A DNA stretch of 64,000 nucleotides, from assembly GCF_002276045.1 (NCBI RefSeq), contig NZ_NQMR01000013.1:1-64000 (forward strand), read 5' to 3'. Below the pieces are notes generated by a model, which saw nothing but the letters and a program-made list of their open reading frames with translations, searched no databases and was not told the DNA's origin. This stretch comes from Pseudoalteromonas sp. NBT06-2. GTDB lineage: Bacteria; Pseudomonadota; Gammaproteobacteria; Enterobacterales; Alteromonadaceae. A program made the translations under genes and the position numbers. Positions 1 through 8,184 of the stretch are shown here, piece after piece; position 1 is the stretch's first letter, and the number at the start of each line of letters is the position of its first letter.

Positions 1-276
1 TGCGCTGCCATAAAAAACAAAACCGCTTGTTAAATTAACAACACATATAGTGTTAATTAATTTTTAAAGTTATTAATGACACTCAATTCATGAACACTAT
101 CTTTAAAAGGTTGTGTTCTAGCAATTTGTCTTCAACCACTTTGTTTTTTATGTTTATGAGTTGCTCCCCTCTCAACACGAACGCATTCTACAGAGATTAT
201 ATTACGCGTCAACACTAAAATGTCACTTTTAAACTGTTTGCTCATTTTTCAGCTAAAGCGTTGTAAAAATGCACAC

Positions 277-828
277 TTAACCCGCGTTCTCACTTAAATC
301 TGACCATGCAACATGTAAATATTGCACCATTGACCATAAAGTAAGAACCGTTGCTAAATATAAACAGGCATAACTTAAATAAGTCATCCAAGTATCATAT
401 TGCCAAGTGAGTCCCATTATGGATAACATTTGAGCAGCTGTTTTTATTTTCCCTAATTGAGATACAGCCACAGTACCTCTTTTACCTTGTTCTGCCATCC
501 ACTCTCTTAAAGCTGAAATAATAACTTCTCTACTTATAATTAAAACAGCTGGAATTGTTATATATATACTTTGGTAATGCTCTACTAATACAATTAATGC
601 AACTGACACCATCACCTTATCAGCAACAGGATCTAAAAATGCTCCAAAGGGAGTTGATTGCTCAAGTTTACGGGCTAGATATCCATCTAGGACATCGGTA
701 ACAGCTGCTAACCAAAAAACAAATGCTGCGCCTAAAAAGGCCCATGAATAAGGTAAATAAAATATCACCAAAAAAATGGGGATAAGAAAAATTCTGAAGG
801 TTGTTATAATATTAGGTATATTCCACAT
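277..828 (-). CDS. pgsA: CDP-diacylglycerol--glycerol-3-phosphate 3-phosphatidyltransferase PgsA
   Basis: Inner-membrane enzyme that joins CDP-diacylglycerol to sn-glycerol-3-phosphate, giving phosphatidylglycerophosphate, the first committed step to phosphatidylglycerol and cardiolipin. The 183-residue length is usual for the family. The CDP-alcohol phosphotransferase signature is complete near residues 45-71: DVLDGYLAR followed by GAFLDPVADK, which supplies the metal-binding aspartates. Several hydrophobic segments follow. The ATG start gives the family-typical MWNIPNIIT. It lies downstream of uvrC on the same strand with a gap of about 190 bp in which I see no gene. The uvrY-uvrC-pgsA order is conserved in gammaproteobacteria. 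Confidence 0.96.
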   Translation of the reverse strand: MWNIPNIITTFRIFLIPIFLVIFYLPYSWAFLGAAFVFWLAAVTDVLDGYLARKLEQSTPFGAFLDPVADKVMVSVALIVLVEHYQSIYITIPAVLIISREVIISALREWMAEQGKRGTVAVSQLGKIKTAAQMLSIMGLTWQYDTWMTYLSYACLYLATVLTLWSMVQYLHVAWSDLSENAG

Positions 829-1016
829 AAATACTTGTGTTTACTTTTTTGTATATTCGCATGAAGAATTATCTTTACCATACAAATGATTAAAATTAAA
901 TTTAACTCTTTGTTTATTACTAACCCAAAGTCAAACCCGATAATAAGCTTATTACAAGCTCTCCTTATTTTTATTCTGAAATTCTCCTATCTCATATTTC
1001 CCAACATGGATTTTTG

Positions 1017-2837
1017 TTACTTATCATGTAAGTGATTATAAATTTTTTCGGCTAATTCAGGGCTGATCCCTGGTACTTTCCTTAATTGTTCAATATTTGC
1101 AGCAATCACACCTTGTATTCCTCCCAAGTATTTCAATACTGCTTGTCTTCTTTTTTGACCTACTCCCGATATTTCTTCTAATATCGATTGATTGCGTTGT
1201 TTTTGCCTTTTATTTCTATGTCCAGCAATTGCAAATCGGTGAGATTCATCTCTTATATGCTGAATTAAATGCAATGCAGGTGAATGTGAATCTAAATTAA
1301 TGGTTTTTCTACCGCCATCCATTAATAAAGTCTCTAATCCAGGTTTTCTGCTTGTTCCTTTTGCTACACCTATTAACAAAGGCAACTTTTCTAGATGCCA
1401 ATTTTGAAAAAATGTTTCCGCCTGAGATAACTGCCCTTTACCACCATCTATAAATATAACATCAGGTACTTTTGATTCATCAATCATTTTGCTATAGCGC
1501 TTATTTAATGCAAAGGCCATGGCGGCATAATCATCTCCACCTGTGATCCCAGTGACATTAAAACGTCGATATTCTTTTTTATTAGGTCCATTAGCATCAA
1601 ATACGACACAGGAAGCTACTGTATTTTCTCCCATAGTGTGACTAATATCAAAACACTCCATACGATTAATATTATCTAATTGCAGTGTTTCTGTTAATAA
1701 ATCATATCGTTTGGTAATTGAATCTTTTTCGCTTTGCTTAATGACGATGTTATTTAATGCATTTTTATTTGCTAATTGCAGATATTGATATTTTTCTCCT
1801 CTCGATACAGTCTGTAATTTTATTTTCCTTTCGCTGACTTGTGATAATGCAATTTCTAATTCTTCTTGCTCAGCATAAGTAAAAGGTAAAATAACTTCTT
1901 TTGGTACGCGAGATCCGTTAGTAACAGAAAGGTAATATTGCGATAAAAAAGATGATAAAACTTCAGTATCAGTCGAATCTTTAGGGATTTTAGGGTAAAA
2001 AGTTTTACTTCCCAAAATCTTATGATCACGAATAACCAAAATATGAATTGCCGTTAAGCCATTCTTTGATTCAAACCCTATCACATCTAATTCCGCATGG
2101 GTGCCAGAAACTGATTGTTGCTCCTGCATTTTGCTCAATACAAGAATTTGATCTCTAAAGGTGGCTGCTTTTTCAAAATTTAGCTCTGTGCTTGCCGCTT
2201 CCATTTTTTTAACTAGCTCTGATATGATTTGTGAAGATTTACCACTTAAAAACAAACGAACAAAAGCAACTTGCTCCATATAATCACTTTCATTGATTTC
2301 ATTTACGCAAGGTGCCGAACAACGTTTTAACTGATATTGTAAACAAGGTCTACTACGGGCACGATAATAAGCATCTTCACATTGGCGTACGGGAAAGATT
2401 TTTTGCATTAAACGTAAGCTTTGCGATACCGCTCCTGAACTTGGATAGGGTCCAAAATACTCACCTTTGATTTTTTGTGCGCCACGGTGAAAGGTCAATC
2501 TGGGATGAGTATGATCAGTTAATAATATGTAAGGATAAGACTTATCATCTCTCAGTAAAATATTATATCTAGGTTGATATTGTTTTATAAAGTTATTTTC
2601 TAATAACAGCGCCTCTGTTTCTGTATTTGTAAGGGTGACTTCTATACCATAAATATTTTTAACGAGTGCGCGGGTTTTACTTTCAGGTATATTTTCCCGA
2701 AAGTAGCTAGAAACCCGCTTATTTAAATTTTTTGCTTTACCAACATAAATTACTTGCTGCTCCTTATCTAACATCCGGTAAACACCCGGTTCTTCAGATA
2801 AAGATTTTAAAAATGTTTTTTGATCAAATGACTGCAT
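1017..2837 (-). CDS. uvrC: UvrABC system protein C (excinuclease subunit)
   Basis: Incises DNA on both sides of a lesion bound by UvrB in nucleotide excision repair. The N-terminal GIY-YIG nuclease domain is visible as GVYRML and IYVGKAKNL within the first 50 residues. A UVR motif that contacts UvrB lies near residues 200-235 (LNFEKAATFRDQI). The RNase H-like nuclease domain contains ECFDISH and IDGGKGQL, and helix-hairpin-helix repeats end the protein (SGVGQKRRQAVL, PGISPELAEKI). I place the start at the ATG giving MQSFDQKTF (606 residues). A TTG four codons upstream (2849) is possible but less likely. It follows uvrY after about 40 bp, so the two are probably co-transcribed. Confidence 0.96.
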   Translation of the reverse strand: MQSFDQKTFLKSLSEEPGVYRMLDKEQQVIYVGKAKNLNKRVSSYFRENIPESKTRALVKNIYGIEVTLTNTETEALLLENNFIKQYQPRYNILLRDDKSYPYILLTDHTHPRLTFHRGAQKIKGEYFGPYPSSGAVSQSLRLMQKIFPVRQCEDAYYRARSRPCLQYQLKRCSAPCVNEINESDYMEQVAFVRLFLSGKSSQIISELVKKMEAASTELNFEKAATFRDQILVLSKMQEQQSVSGTHAELDVIGFESKNGLTAIHILVIRDHKILGSKTFYPKIPKDSTDTEVLSSFLSQYYLSVTNGSRVPKEVILPFTYAEQEELEIALSQVSERKIKLQTVSRGEKYQYLQLANKNALNNIVIKQSEKDSITKRYDLLTETLQLDNINRMECFDISHTMGENTVASCVVFDANGPNKKEYRRFNVTGITGGDDYAAMAFALNKRYSKMIDESKVPDVIFIDGGKGQLSQAETFFQNWHLEKLPLLIGVAKGTSRKPGLETLLMDGGRKTINLDSHSPALHLIQHIRDESHRFAIAGHRNKRQKQRNQSILEEISGVGQKRRQAVLKYLGGIQGVIAANIEQLRKVPGISPELAEKIYNHLHDK

Positions 2838-2876
2838 TAATGTACTCAAACTATTTTTACTTCAGGTCTAAACCAA

Positions 2877-3530
2877 TTAAAAACCTTCAGAATCAATATC
2901 AATCATTTTATGGCGGATTGCTAAGTGTGTTAATTCAACATCTCCACCTATATTTAACTTTTCGAACATACGATAGCGATAACTATTGACCGTTTTAGAT
3001 GTTAGATTTAATTGCTCTGCAATACTTTGTACTTTTTCACCTTTAGTGATCATTAGCATGATTTGTAATTCACGGTCCGATAAGCTTATAAATGGATTTT
3101 TATCAGTACGTCCACTAAATTGCGCTAAAGCAATTTGTTGCGCTATTTCGGGTGCAATATATCTCTGGCCTGATTTAACCGCTTTTATAGCATGAACCAT
3201 TTCATTAGAACCTGCACTTTTAGTTAAATAGCCATGTGCACCCATCTGCATCACTTTACTTGGAAAGGGGTCTTCACAATGGACTGTTAATACGATCACT
3301 TTAACATCTGGGCATAAACGGCATATTTTTTTAGTTGCCTCTAGGCCACCGATACCAGGCATATTCATATCCATCAATACAATATCAGGATGATTTTGAC
3401 GACAAAACTGAACAGCTTCTTCACCTGTTTTAGCTTCACCTACAACTTTAAAACCGCGAACATCGTCAAGAATACGCTTGATCCCCGTTCTAACCAGCTC
3501 ATGATCATCAACTAACAACACGTTTATCAA
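2877..3530 (-). CDS. uvrY: Two-component response regulator UvrY/GacA (NarL family)
   Basis: DNA-binding response regulator of the BarA/UvrY (GacS/GacA) system, which in relatives switches on Csr-sequestering small RNAs. The receiver domain has acidic residues D8-D9, phospho-acceptor D54 (LMDMNMPG) and the conserved lysine in LTKSAG. A LuxR/NarL helix-turn-helix follows near residues 150-205 (LSDRELQIMLMITKG). I choose the TTG at 3530-3528. It yields MINVLLVDDHELVRTG exactly as in the family and is preceded by AGGA seven bases upstream, whereas the in-frame ATG at 3563 has no visible ribosome binding site. Its own sensor kinase is not in the window. uvrC follows it closely. Confidence 0.93.
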   Translation of the reverse strand: MINVLLVDDHELVRTGIKRILDDVRGFKVVGEAKTGEEAVQFCRQNHPDIVLMDMNMPGIGGLEATKKICRLCPDVKVIVLTVHCEDPFPSKVMQMGAHGYLTKSAGSNEMVHAIKAVKSGQRYIAPEIAQQIALAQFSGRTDKNPFISLSDRELQIMLMITKGEKVQSIAEQLNLTSKTVNSYRYRMFEKLNIGGDVELTHLAIRHKMIDIDSEGF

Positions 3531-3773
3531 AGGCCTTTCCTTTTCGGATAAATTATTAAACATAAGTTATAACTATGCCAGAATAATCAAAACTCACCGC
3601 GCTGTAAACAAAGATGTGGCTGCTTTCGACTTATTCTTATACCATTTAATGAATATTTTATTTTTAATTTATCGTTTTGATATAAGTTATAGCCAAACTT
3701 TACTTTAATTTTGGCTAATACGTTGTATTGTTGATACATTGACTTTATATTTTAATTGATAACAAGAGATACT

Positions 3774-4742
3774 ATGTCTAACATATTTGAAGATAACTCA
3801 CTAAGCATTGGCAATACTCCTTTAGTGAAACTAAACCGCGTTACTAAAGGTAATGTACTTGCAAAAATAGAAGCTCGTAATCCAAGTTTTAGCGTAAAAT
3901 GTCGTATTGGCGCTTCTATGATTTGGGAAGCAGAAAAATCAGGAGAGCTAACAACTGGTAAAGAGTTAATAGAGCCAACTTCTGGTAATACAGGTATCGC
4001 TTTAGCGTTTGTAGCAGCATCACGCGGTTATAAATTAACTTTGACTATGCCAAATACGATGAGTTTAGAACGTCGTAAACTATTAAAAGCACTTGGCGCG
4101 AATGTCGTTTTAACAGAAGGCGCTAAAGGCATGAAAGGGGCTATTGAAAAAGCACAAGAAATTCAACAAAGCGCACCAGAAAAATTCATTTTATTACAAC
4201 AATTTGAAAACCCAGCTAACCCTAAGATCCATTTTGAAACTACTGGACCTGAAATTTTCAAAGATATTAATGGTAAAATTGATTACTTTGTAGCCGGCGT
4301 GGGTACTGGCGGTACAATTACTGGTGTTAGCCGTTACCTTAAAATAGAAAAAAATCTAGATATTAAATCTGTTGCAGTTGAGCCTGCTGACTCACCTGTT
4401 ATTCAGCAAAAATTAGCAGGTAAAGACTTAACGCCAGGTCCTCATAAAATTCAAGGTATCGGTGCAGGTTTCATCCCAGGTAACTTAGATTTAGAAATGA
4501 TAGATGAAGTTGCACTTGTTACTAACGAAGAAGCAATTGAAATGTCTCATAGGCTTATGAAAGAAGAAGGTATTTTAGCTGGTATTTCATCAGGTGCTGC
4601 AGTGGTTGCCGCCTCTCGTATTGCTGAAAAACCAGAAAATGCCAATAAAAACGTTGTTGTTATTTTACCAAGCTCAGCAGAACGTTATTTATCAAGCCCA
4701 CTATTCGCAGATCAATTCAGCGACGATGAATTAGTACAATAA
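3774..4742 (+). CDS. cysK: Cysteine synthase A (O-acetylserine sulfhydrylase)
   Basis: PLP enzyme that makes L-cysteine from O-acetylserine and sulfide in the cytoplasm. The sequence tracks E. coli CysK along its whole length: the PLP lysine in [12 protein letters not shown], the substrate loop [11 protein letters not shown], the phosphate-cup [14 protein letters not shown] and the C-terminal SSGAAV. The ATG at 3774 gives [17 protein letters not shown] with AAGAGA just upstream. An in-frame TTG at 3756 would add six residues and is unlikely. It is transcribed divergently from uvrY, so the roughly 240 bp between them must hold both promoters. A strong hairpin terminator follows at 4816. Confidence 0.96.
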   Translation: MSNIFEDNSLSIGNTPLVKLNRVTKGNVLAKIEARNPSFSVKCRIGASMIWEAEKSGELTTGKELIEPTSGNTGIALAFVAASRGYKLTLTMPNTMSLERRKLLKALGANVVLTEGAKGMKGAIEKAQEIQQSAPEKFILLQQFENPANPKIHFETTGPEIFKDINGKIDYFVAGVGTGGTITGVSRYLKIEKNLDIKSVAVEPADSPVIQQKLAGKDLTPGPHKIQGIGAGFIPGNLDLEMIDEVALVTNEEAIEMSHRLMKEEGILAGISSGAAVVAASRIAEKPENANKNVVVILPSSAERYLSSPLFADQFSDDELVQ

Positions 4743-4751
4743 TCTAATATC

Positions 4752-4795
4752 TATACCCGTGTTACTTGGAAATGTCGGTTTCAGAGATCGGGTAT
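4752..4795. repeat. 44-bp mini copy of the TATACCC/GGGTATA element family
   Basis: This short element starts TATACCCGTGTTACTTGG, ends CGGGTATA and carries the GGTTTCAG box (4777-4784) found inside the ends of the larger copies at 7779, 36786, 42317 and 63208. It looks like the two element ends joined with the structured middle deleted. It sits directly after the cysK stop codon. Confidence 0.7.
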
Positions 4796-4815
4796 ATATT
4801 TATAATATCTGATAT

Positions 4816-4848
4816 AAAAGTCAGCTTAAATATTAAGCTGACTTTTCC
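4816..4848. terminator. Rho-independent terminator after cysK
   Basis: A perfect 14-bp stem AAAAGTCAGCTTAA/TTAAGCTGACTTTT with a 3-nt loop. The A and T runs on either side let it work in both directions. Confidence 0.85.
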
Positions 4849-4970
4849 TTTTTATAGCCCTCGGCTAATAAAATAGCATTTCATTTCAGTTCAAGACTTT
4901 ACAAGTCATTATTTAACATTAAACTTAAATTAATACCTCTTAATAACCGTAAAATATATAAGGTTTATAG

Positions 4971-5414
4971 ATGCATCCAGTACGAATTTTTTTCACTATT
5001 TTTCTTATGGTAATTTTAACTGCCTGCTCTGATGATGGTCCAGAAGTATCTGGTGATAATGCTTCTCCAGAATATGCGGCAACTGTTTTCTTCTATGCCA
5101 TTTATGAAGAAAAAGATTTGAAAAAAACCATGTCTTTAGCAACACCTAAGCTAGCCAGAATTATTAAGTCATATGGCAGCACTCGACAATTTGCGAGAAA
5201 CTTGATTAACATGCAGTTCGATACTGTGAATATAGAAATAGATAGAACAAGTAAAAGTATTCGTAAACGTTATGGCGATAAAGCAACAATTACACTTATT
5301 TTTTCAGGTACCCTGAATGGTCGTAATGTAGATGATATGCGTAGTGTTAAATTAATAAATAAAAAAGGAAAATGGTTTATTAAAAAAATTATTGACGATC
5401 CTTACGCTAGGTAA
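4971..5414 (+). CDS. Small lipoprotein of unknown function (DUF4878-like)
   Basis: A 147-residue exported protein. The N-terminus MHPVRIFFTIFLMVILTACS is a lipoprotein signal peptide with lipobox LTAC, so the mature protein should be tethered to a membrane at Cys19. The rest resembles a small NTF2-like or DUF4878 alpha+beta fold: an ASPEYAATVFFYAIYEEKDL helix pair, then strands ending in KGKWFIKKIID. I infer this from pattern only. A ribosome site AAGG precedes the ATG. It converges on fadE with a hairpin between them. No function can be assigned. Confidence 0.82.
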   Translation: MHPVRIFFTIFLMVILTACSDDGPEVSGDNASPEYAATVFFYAIYEEKDLKKTMSLATPKLARIIKSYGSTRQFARNLINMQFDTVNIEIDRTSKSIRKRYGDKATITLIFSGTLNGRNVDDMRSVKLINKKGKWFIKKIIDDPYAR

Positions 5415-5425
5415 AAAGTGTTGAC

Positions 5426-5453
5426 GCAGTATGAAGAACCCATACTGCTTTAA
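5426..5453. terminator. Convergent terminator between lipoprotein gene and fadE
   Basis: Stem GCAGTATG/CATACTGC with a 7-nt loop, followed by TTTAAATT on the plus strand. It lies in the 44-bp gap between two convergent genes. Confidence 0.65.
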
Positions 5454-5458
5454 ATTCA

Positions 5459-7735
5459 TTAAATTTCCTTCTTTTTAAAATTATCAACCGAAATAGCAGC
5501 CATTCTTAAAGCATTAGCTTTAATCATTCCATCTACTTGAACAGATGTGAACAAGCCAATCTTTAGTGATTTTTTCATTGAATCTTCAAAAGTTAAATCT
5601 GAACTTAACTTCCCTTCTTTAATCGCTTGCTTCAAGTTATTAAATAAACCTTCGCACTGGTGCATAGCAACAAATGCTGATTCCATAATATGCATACCAC
5701 CTGCATCGCCCTCATGGCATAAATGCGATAAACGATTTCTCATCACTCCAGGTTGTAGCATATGAAAGCAAACTGATTTTGATACATCATCTGGTACTTG
5801 TTTATAATGATTACCTAAAGGAAAAACTAAACGTTTTAAAACGAAAGCAAACGTTCTTGAAGGGAAGTTTTCAAATAAACCATCAAAAGCTTGACCTATT
5901 TGATACAAACTATGATCTAAAGAATAACAAACAAAAGGCAAATCAGATTGTTGTCGACCTTCATCTTCAAATCGTTTAAGTACCGCTGAAGAAATATATA
6001 ATTGGCTCAATACATCCCCAAGCCGAGCAGAAATCATCTCTTTTCGTTTAAGATCGCTTCCCAAGGTTAGCATGGTGATATCAGTACAAATTGCAAGAGA
6101 ACGACTCATGCGAGTAAGTTGTTTATAATATTTCGCAGTAGGACCACTTACAGGTGATCTACTAAACATAGCACGTGTTAAACCATGACCTAATGCACCA
6201 CCGGCATTAGTAATTGCAAATAAAACATGTTTGATTAATAAATCATCGAAACCTTGTAATCCTTTATCAAAATCAGGCTCACTCGCTGCAGCCATTTCTT
6301 TTAATATATACGGATGACAGCGCGTTGCACCTTGACCAAAAATCATTAAATTACGTGTTAATATATTTGCACCTTCAACGGTAATTGATATTGGCATGCC
6401 CATATAAGCATGGCCTAAATAATTATTTGGCCCTAACTGAATACCTTTACCACCATGAATATCTAGTGCATCATTAATAACTTTACGGCTCATTTCTGTC
6501 ATATGATACTTTGCGATTGCAGTGATAACTGAAGGGCTCAATTTTAAGTCAAGTGCCCCTGCCGTCATAGTACGCATAGCTTCTAAGCTATATGTAAATC
6601 CTCCAATTCGAGCTAATGAATGTTGTATACCTTCAAATTGACCGATAGATAAGCCAAATTGTTTACGTACATATGCATAAGCCCCTGTCATTTTTGAACA
6701 AGTATGCCCTATAGCTGTTGCCATTGCGGGTAGTGAAATACCTCGACCTGCGCTTAAACATTCAACTAACATGCGCCAACCTTTACCACAAAATTCAGGC
6801 CCTCCAATGATCCAATCTAAAGGAATAAAAACATCTTTACCATAAGTTGTACCATTCATAAACGCCATAGCCATAGGATTATGACGTTCGCCAATGATAA
6901 CGCCTTTATGATCAGTTGGGATTAAAGCACACGTAATGCCGATTTCTTTTTTATCACCGAATAAACCATCAGGATCAAACATTTTAAATGCTAACCCTAA
7001 AACACTTGCTACAGGTGCTAAAGTAATATAGCTTTTTGACCAATTTAGACGAATACCAATCACGGTTTTACCTGCGAATTCCCCTTCACAAATTATGCCC
7101 GTATCTGAAATACTAGCTGCAGCAGATCCTGCTTCAGGTCCTGTCAGTGCAAAACAAGGTACTTCAGAACCATTAGCAAGTTTAGGTAACCAGAAATCTT
7201 TTTGCTGCTGTGTTCCATAGTGTATTAATAATTCACCTGGTCCTAAGCTATTTGGGACCATAACAGTTACTGCCGCACTTAAGCTGCATGTGGCTATACG
7301 AGATACAATTGTAGAGTTCGCTATCGCTGAAAAATCTCGACCACCAAATGATTCAGGAATAATTAACGAGAAAAAACCTTCATTTTTCAAATATTGCCAA
7401 ACATCTTCTGGTAAATCTTTATCTTCATGCACTATTTTGTAATCATCTAACATATTACACAGTGTATTTACCTGATTGTTTAAAAACGCATTTTCTTTAT
7501 CTGATAAGGTAGGTTTTGGATACGAGTGTAATATATGCCAATCAGGAGTGCCTTTAAATAATTCGCCATCCCACCAAATATCACCTGCTTCCATTGCTTC
7601 ACGCTCTGTTTGAGATAAAGGCGGTAATACCTTTTTAAACATTTTAAATGCAGGCCGCGTGATCAAGCTGATTCTTATATCTTTGACAAAAAATATAATA
7701 AAGACAGTCACTATTAGTAATAACAAAATAAACAT
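5459..7735 (-). CDS. fadE: Acyl-CoA dehydrogenase FadE
   Basis: FAD-dependent first step of fatty-acid beta-oxidation, oxidising acyl-CoA to trans-2-enoyl-CoA. Length is 758 residues, slightly shorter than E. coli FadE. An N-terminal membrane segment (residues 1-18) is followed by the N-terminal ACAD helices (PESFGGRDFSAIANS), the FAD/substrate strand region (FALTGPEAGSAAAS) and the C-terminal helical domain. That domain holds the SITVEGANILTRNLMIFG segment with the likely catalytic glutamate. The family-specific C-terminal extension (DUF1974) follows from about residue 480. GGAAA precedes the ATG. It is a single-gene unit, with the mobile-type repeat at 7779 in its upstream region. Confidence 0.95.
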   Translation of the reverse strand: MFILLLLIVTVFIIFFVKDIRISLITRPAFKMFKKVLPPLSQTEREAMEAGDIWWDGELFKGTPDWHILHSYPKPTLSDKENAFLNNQVNTLCNMLDDYKIVHEDKDLPEDVWQYLKNEGFFSLIIPESFGGRDFSAIANSTIVSRIATCSLSAAVTVMVPNSLGPGELLIHYGTQQQKDFWLPKLANGSEVPCFALTGPEAGSAAASISDTGIICEGEFAGKTVIGIRLNWSKSYITLAPVASVLGLAFKMFDPDGLFGDKKEIGITCALIPTDHKGVIIGERHNPMAMAFMNGTTYGKDVFIPLDWIIGGPEFCGKGWRMLVECLSAGRGISLPAMATAIGHTCSKMTGAYAYVRKQFGLSIGQFEGIQHSLARIGGFTYSLEAMRTMTAGALDLKLSPSVITAIAKYHMTEMSRKVINDALDIHGGKGIQLGPNNYLGHAYMGMPISITVEGANILTRNLMIFGQGATRCHPYILKEMAAASEPDFDKGLQGFDDLLIKHVLFAITNAGGALGHGLTRAMFSRSPVSGPTAKYYKQLTRMSRSLAICTDITMLTLGSDLKRKEMISARLGDVLSQLYISSAVLKRFEDEGRQQSDLPFVCYSLDHSLYQIGQAFDGLFENFPSRTFAFVLKRLVFPLGNHYKQVPDDVSKSVCFHMLQPGVMRNRLSHLCHEGDAGGMHIMESAFVAMHQCEGLFNNLKQAIKEGKLSSDLTFEDSMKKSLKIGLFTSVQVDGMIKANALRMAAISVDNFKKKEI

Positions 7736-7778
7736 TTACAATTTCCTTTGAAAACATTGTTTTTTTAAAACCATTATT

Positions 7779-8043
7779 TATACCCATGCTACATGAAAAT
7801 GCGCGATTTCAGCAAGTCGAGAAGCGGCTATATGCGAGGCATAAGATGTGTCGTTAAGTCATTCTCACAGATATCTTATAACAACGCAGTTGGCCGCTTA
7901 TCGTCTTGCCCTAGGGAGTTTGGGTAAAAAACGATTACGGTGTGATGATTCATCGTCAGGGAATCCCATGAATTACAAATCCCCCCTTGTACTCGACTCC
8001 TACCCAAGCTCTGAAACCTACACTTCCAAGTATTACGGGTATA
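7779..8043. repeat. Interspersed palindromic element, copy A (265 bp)
   Basis: Begins TATACCCATGCTACATG and ends ATTACGGGTATA, with imperfect terminal inverted repeats of about 20 bp. Inside are a GATTTCAG box (7805-7812), a stem pairing 7819-7830 with 7891-7902, the core ACAACGCAGTTGG, CCCTAGGGAG, a second stem pairing 7917-7925 with 8002-8010, and a CTGAAAC box (8011-8017). Its left 180 bp match copy B at 35520 on the opposite strand. Any reading frames inside it look incidental. It lies between divergent fadE and the M2 peptidase gene. Confidence 0.85.
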
Positions 8044-8184
8044 AGTCTAGCAAGAATTTATAACTTTATGATTTATTTATTACTTAATAAATTCTCTTTT
8101 ATTAAATATGCCAAAGATAATTTACCAAATCTTATCCCACTGTTATGATAACCACGATAAAAACACACAATTCTAGGGTTTACA

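Noticed and set aside
1..276. tRNA genes downstream of pgsA, common in relatives
   Set aside because: No cloverleaf, T-arm GTTCGAATC or CCA end is present in this stretch; I see no gene here.
7779..8043. Integron attC sites, because of the AACAACGC...GTTG core
   Set aside because: No integrase, no cassette array and no 1xAAC/GTT end boxes in attC arrangement. The element ends are TATACCC instead.
7848..8063. A 71-codon open frame inside repeat copy A, with a matching frame in copy B (35415-35639)
   Set aside because: The shared N-terminal residues follow from the shared repeat sequence. The frames diverge and end at unrelated places, with no ribosome site.
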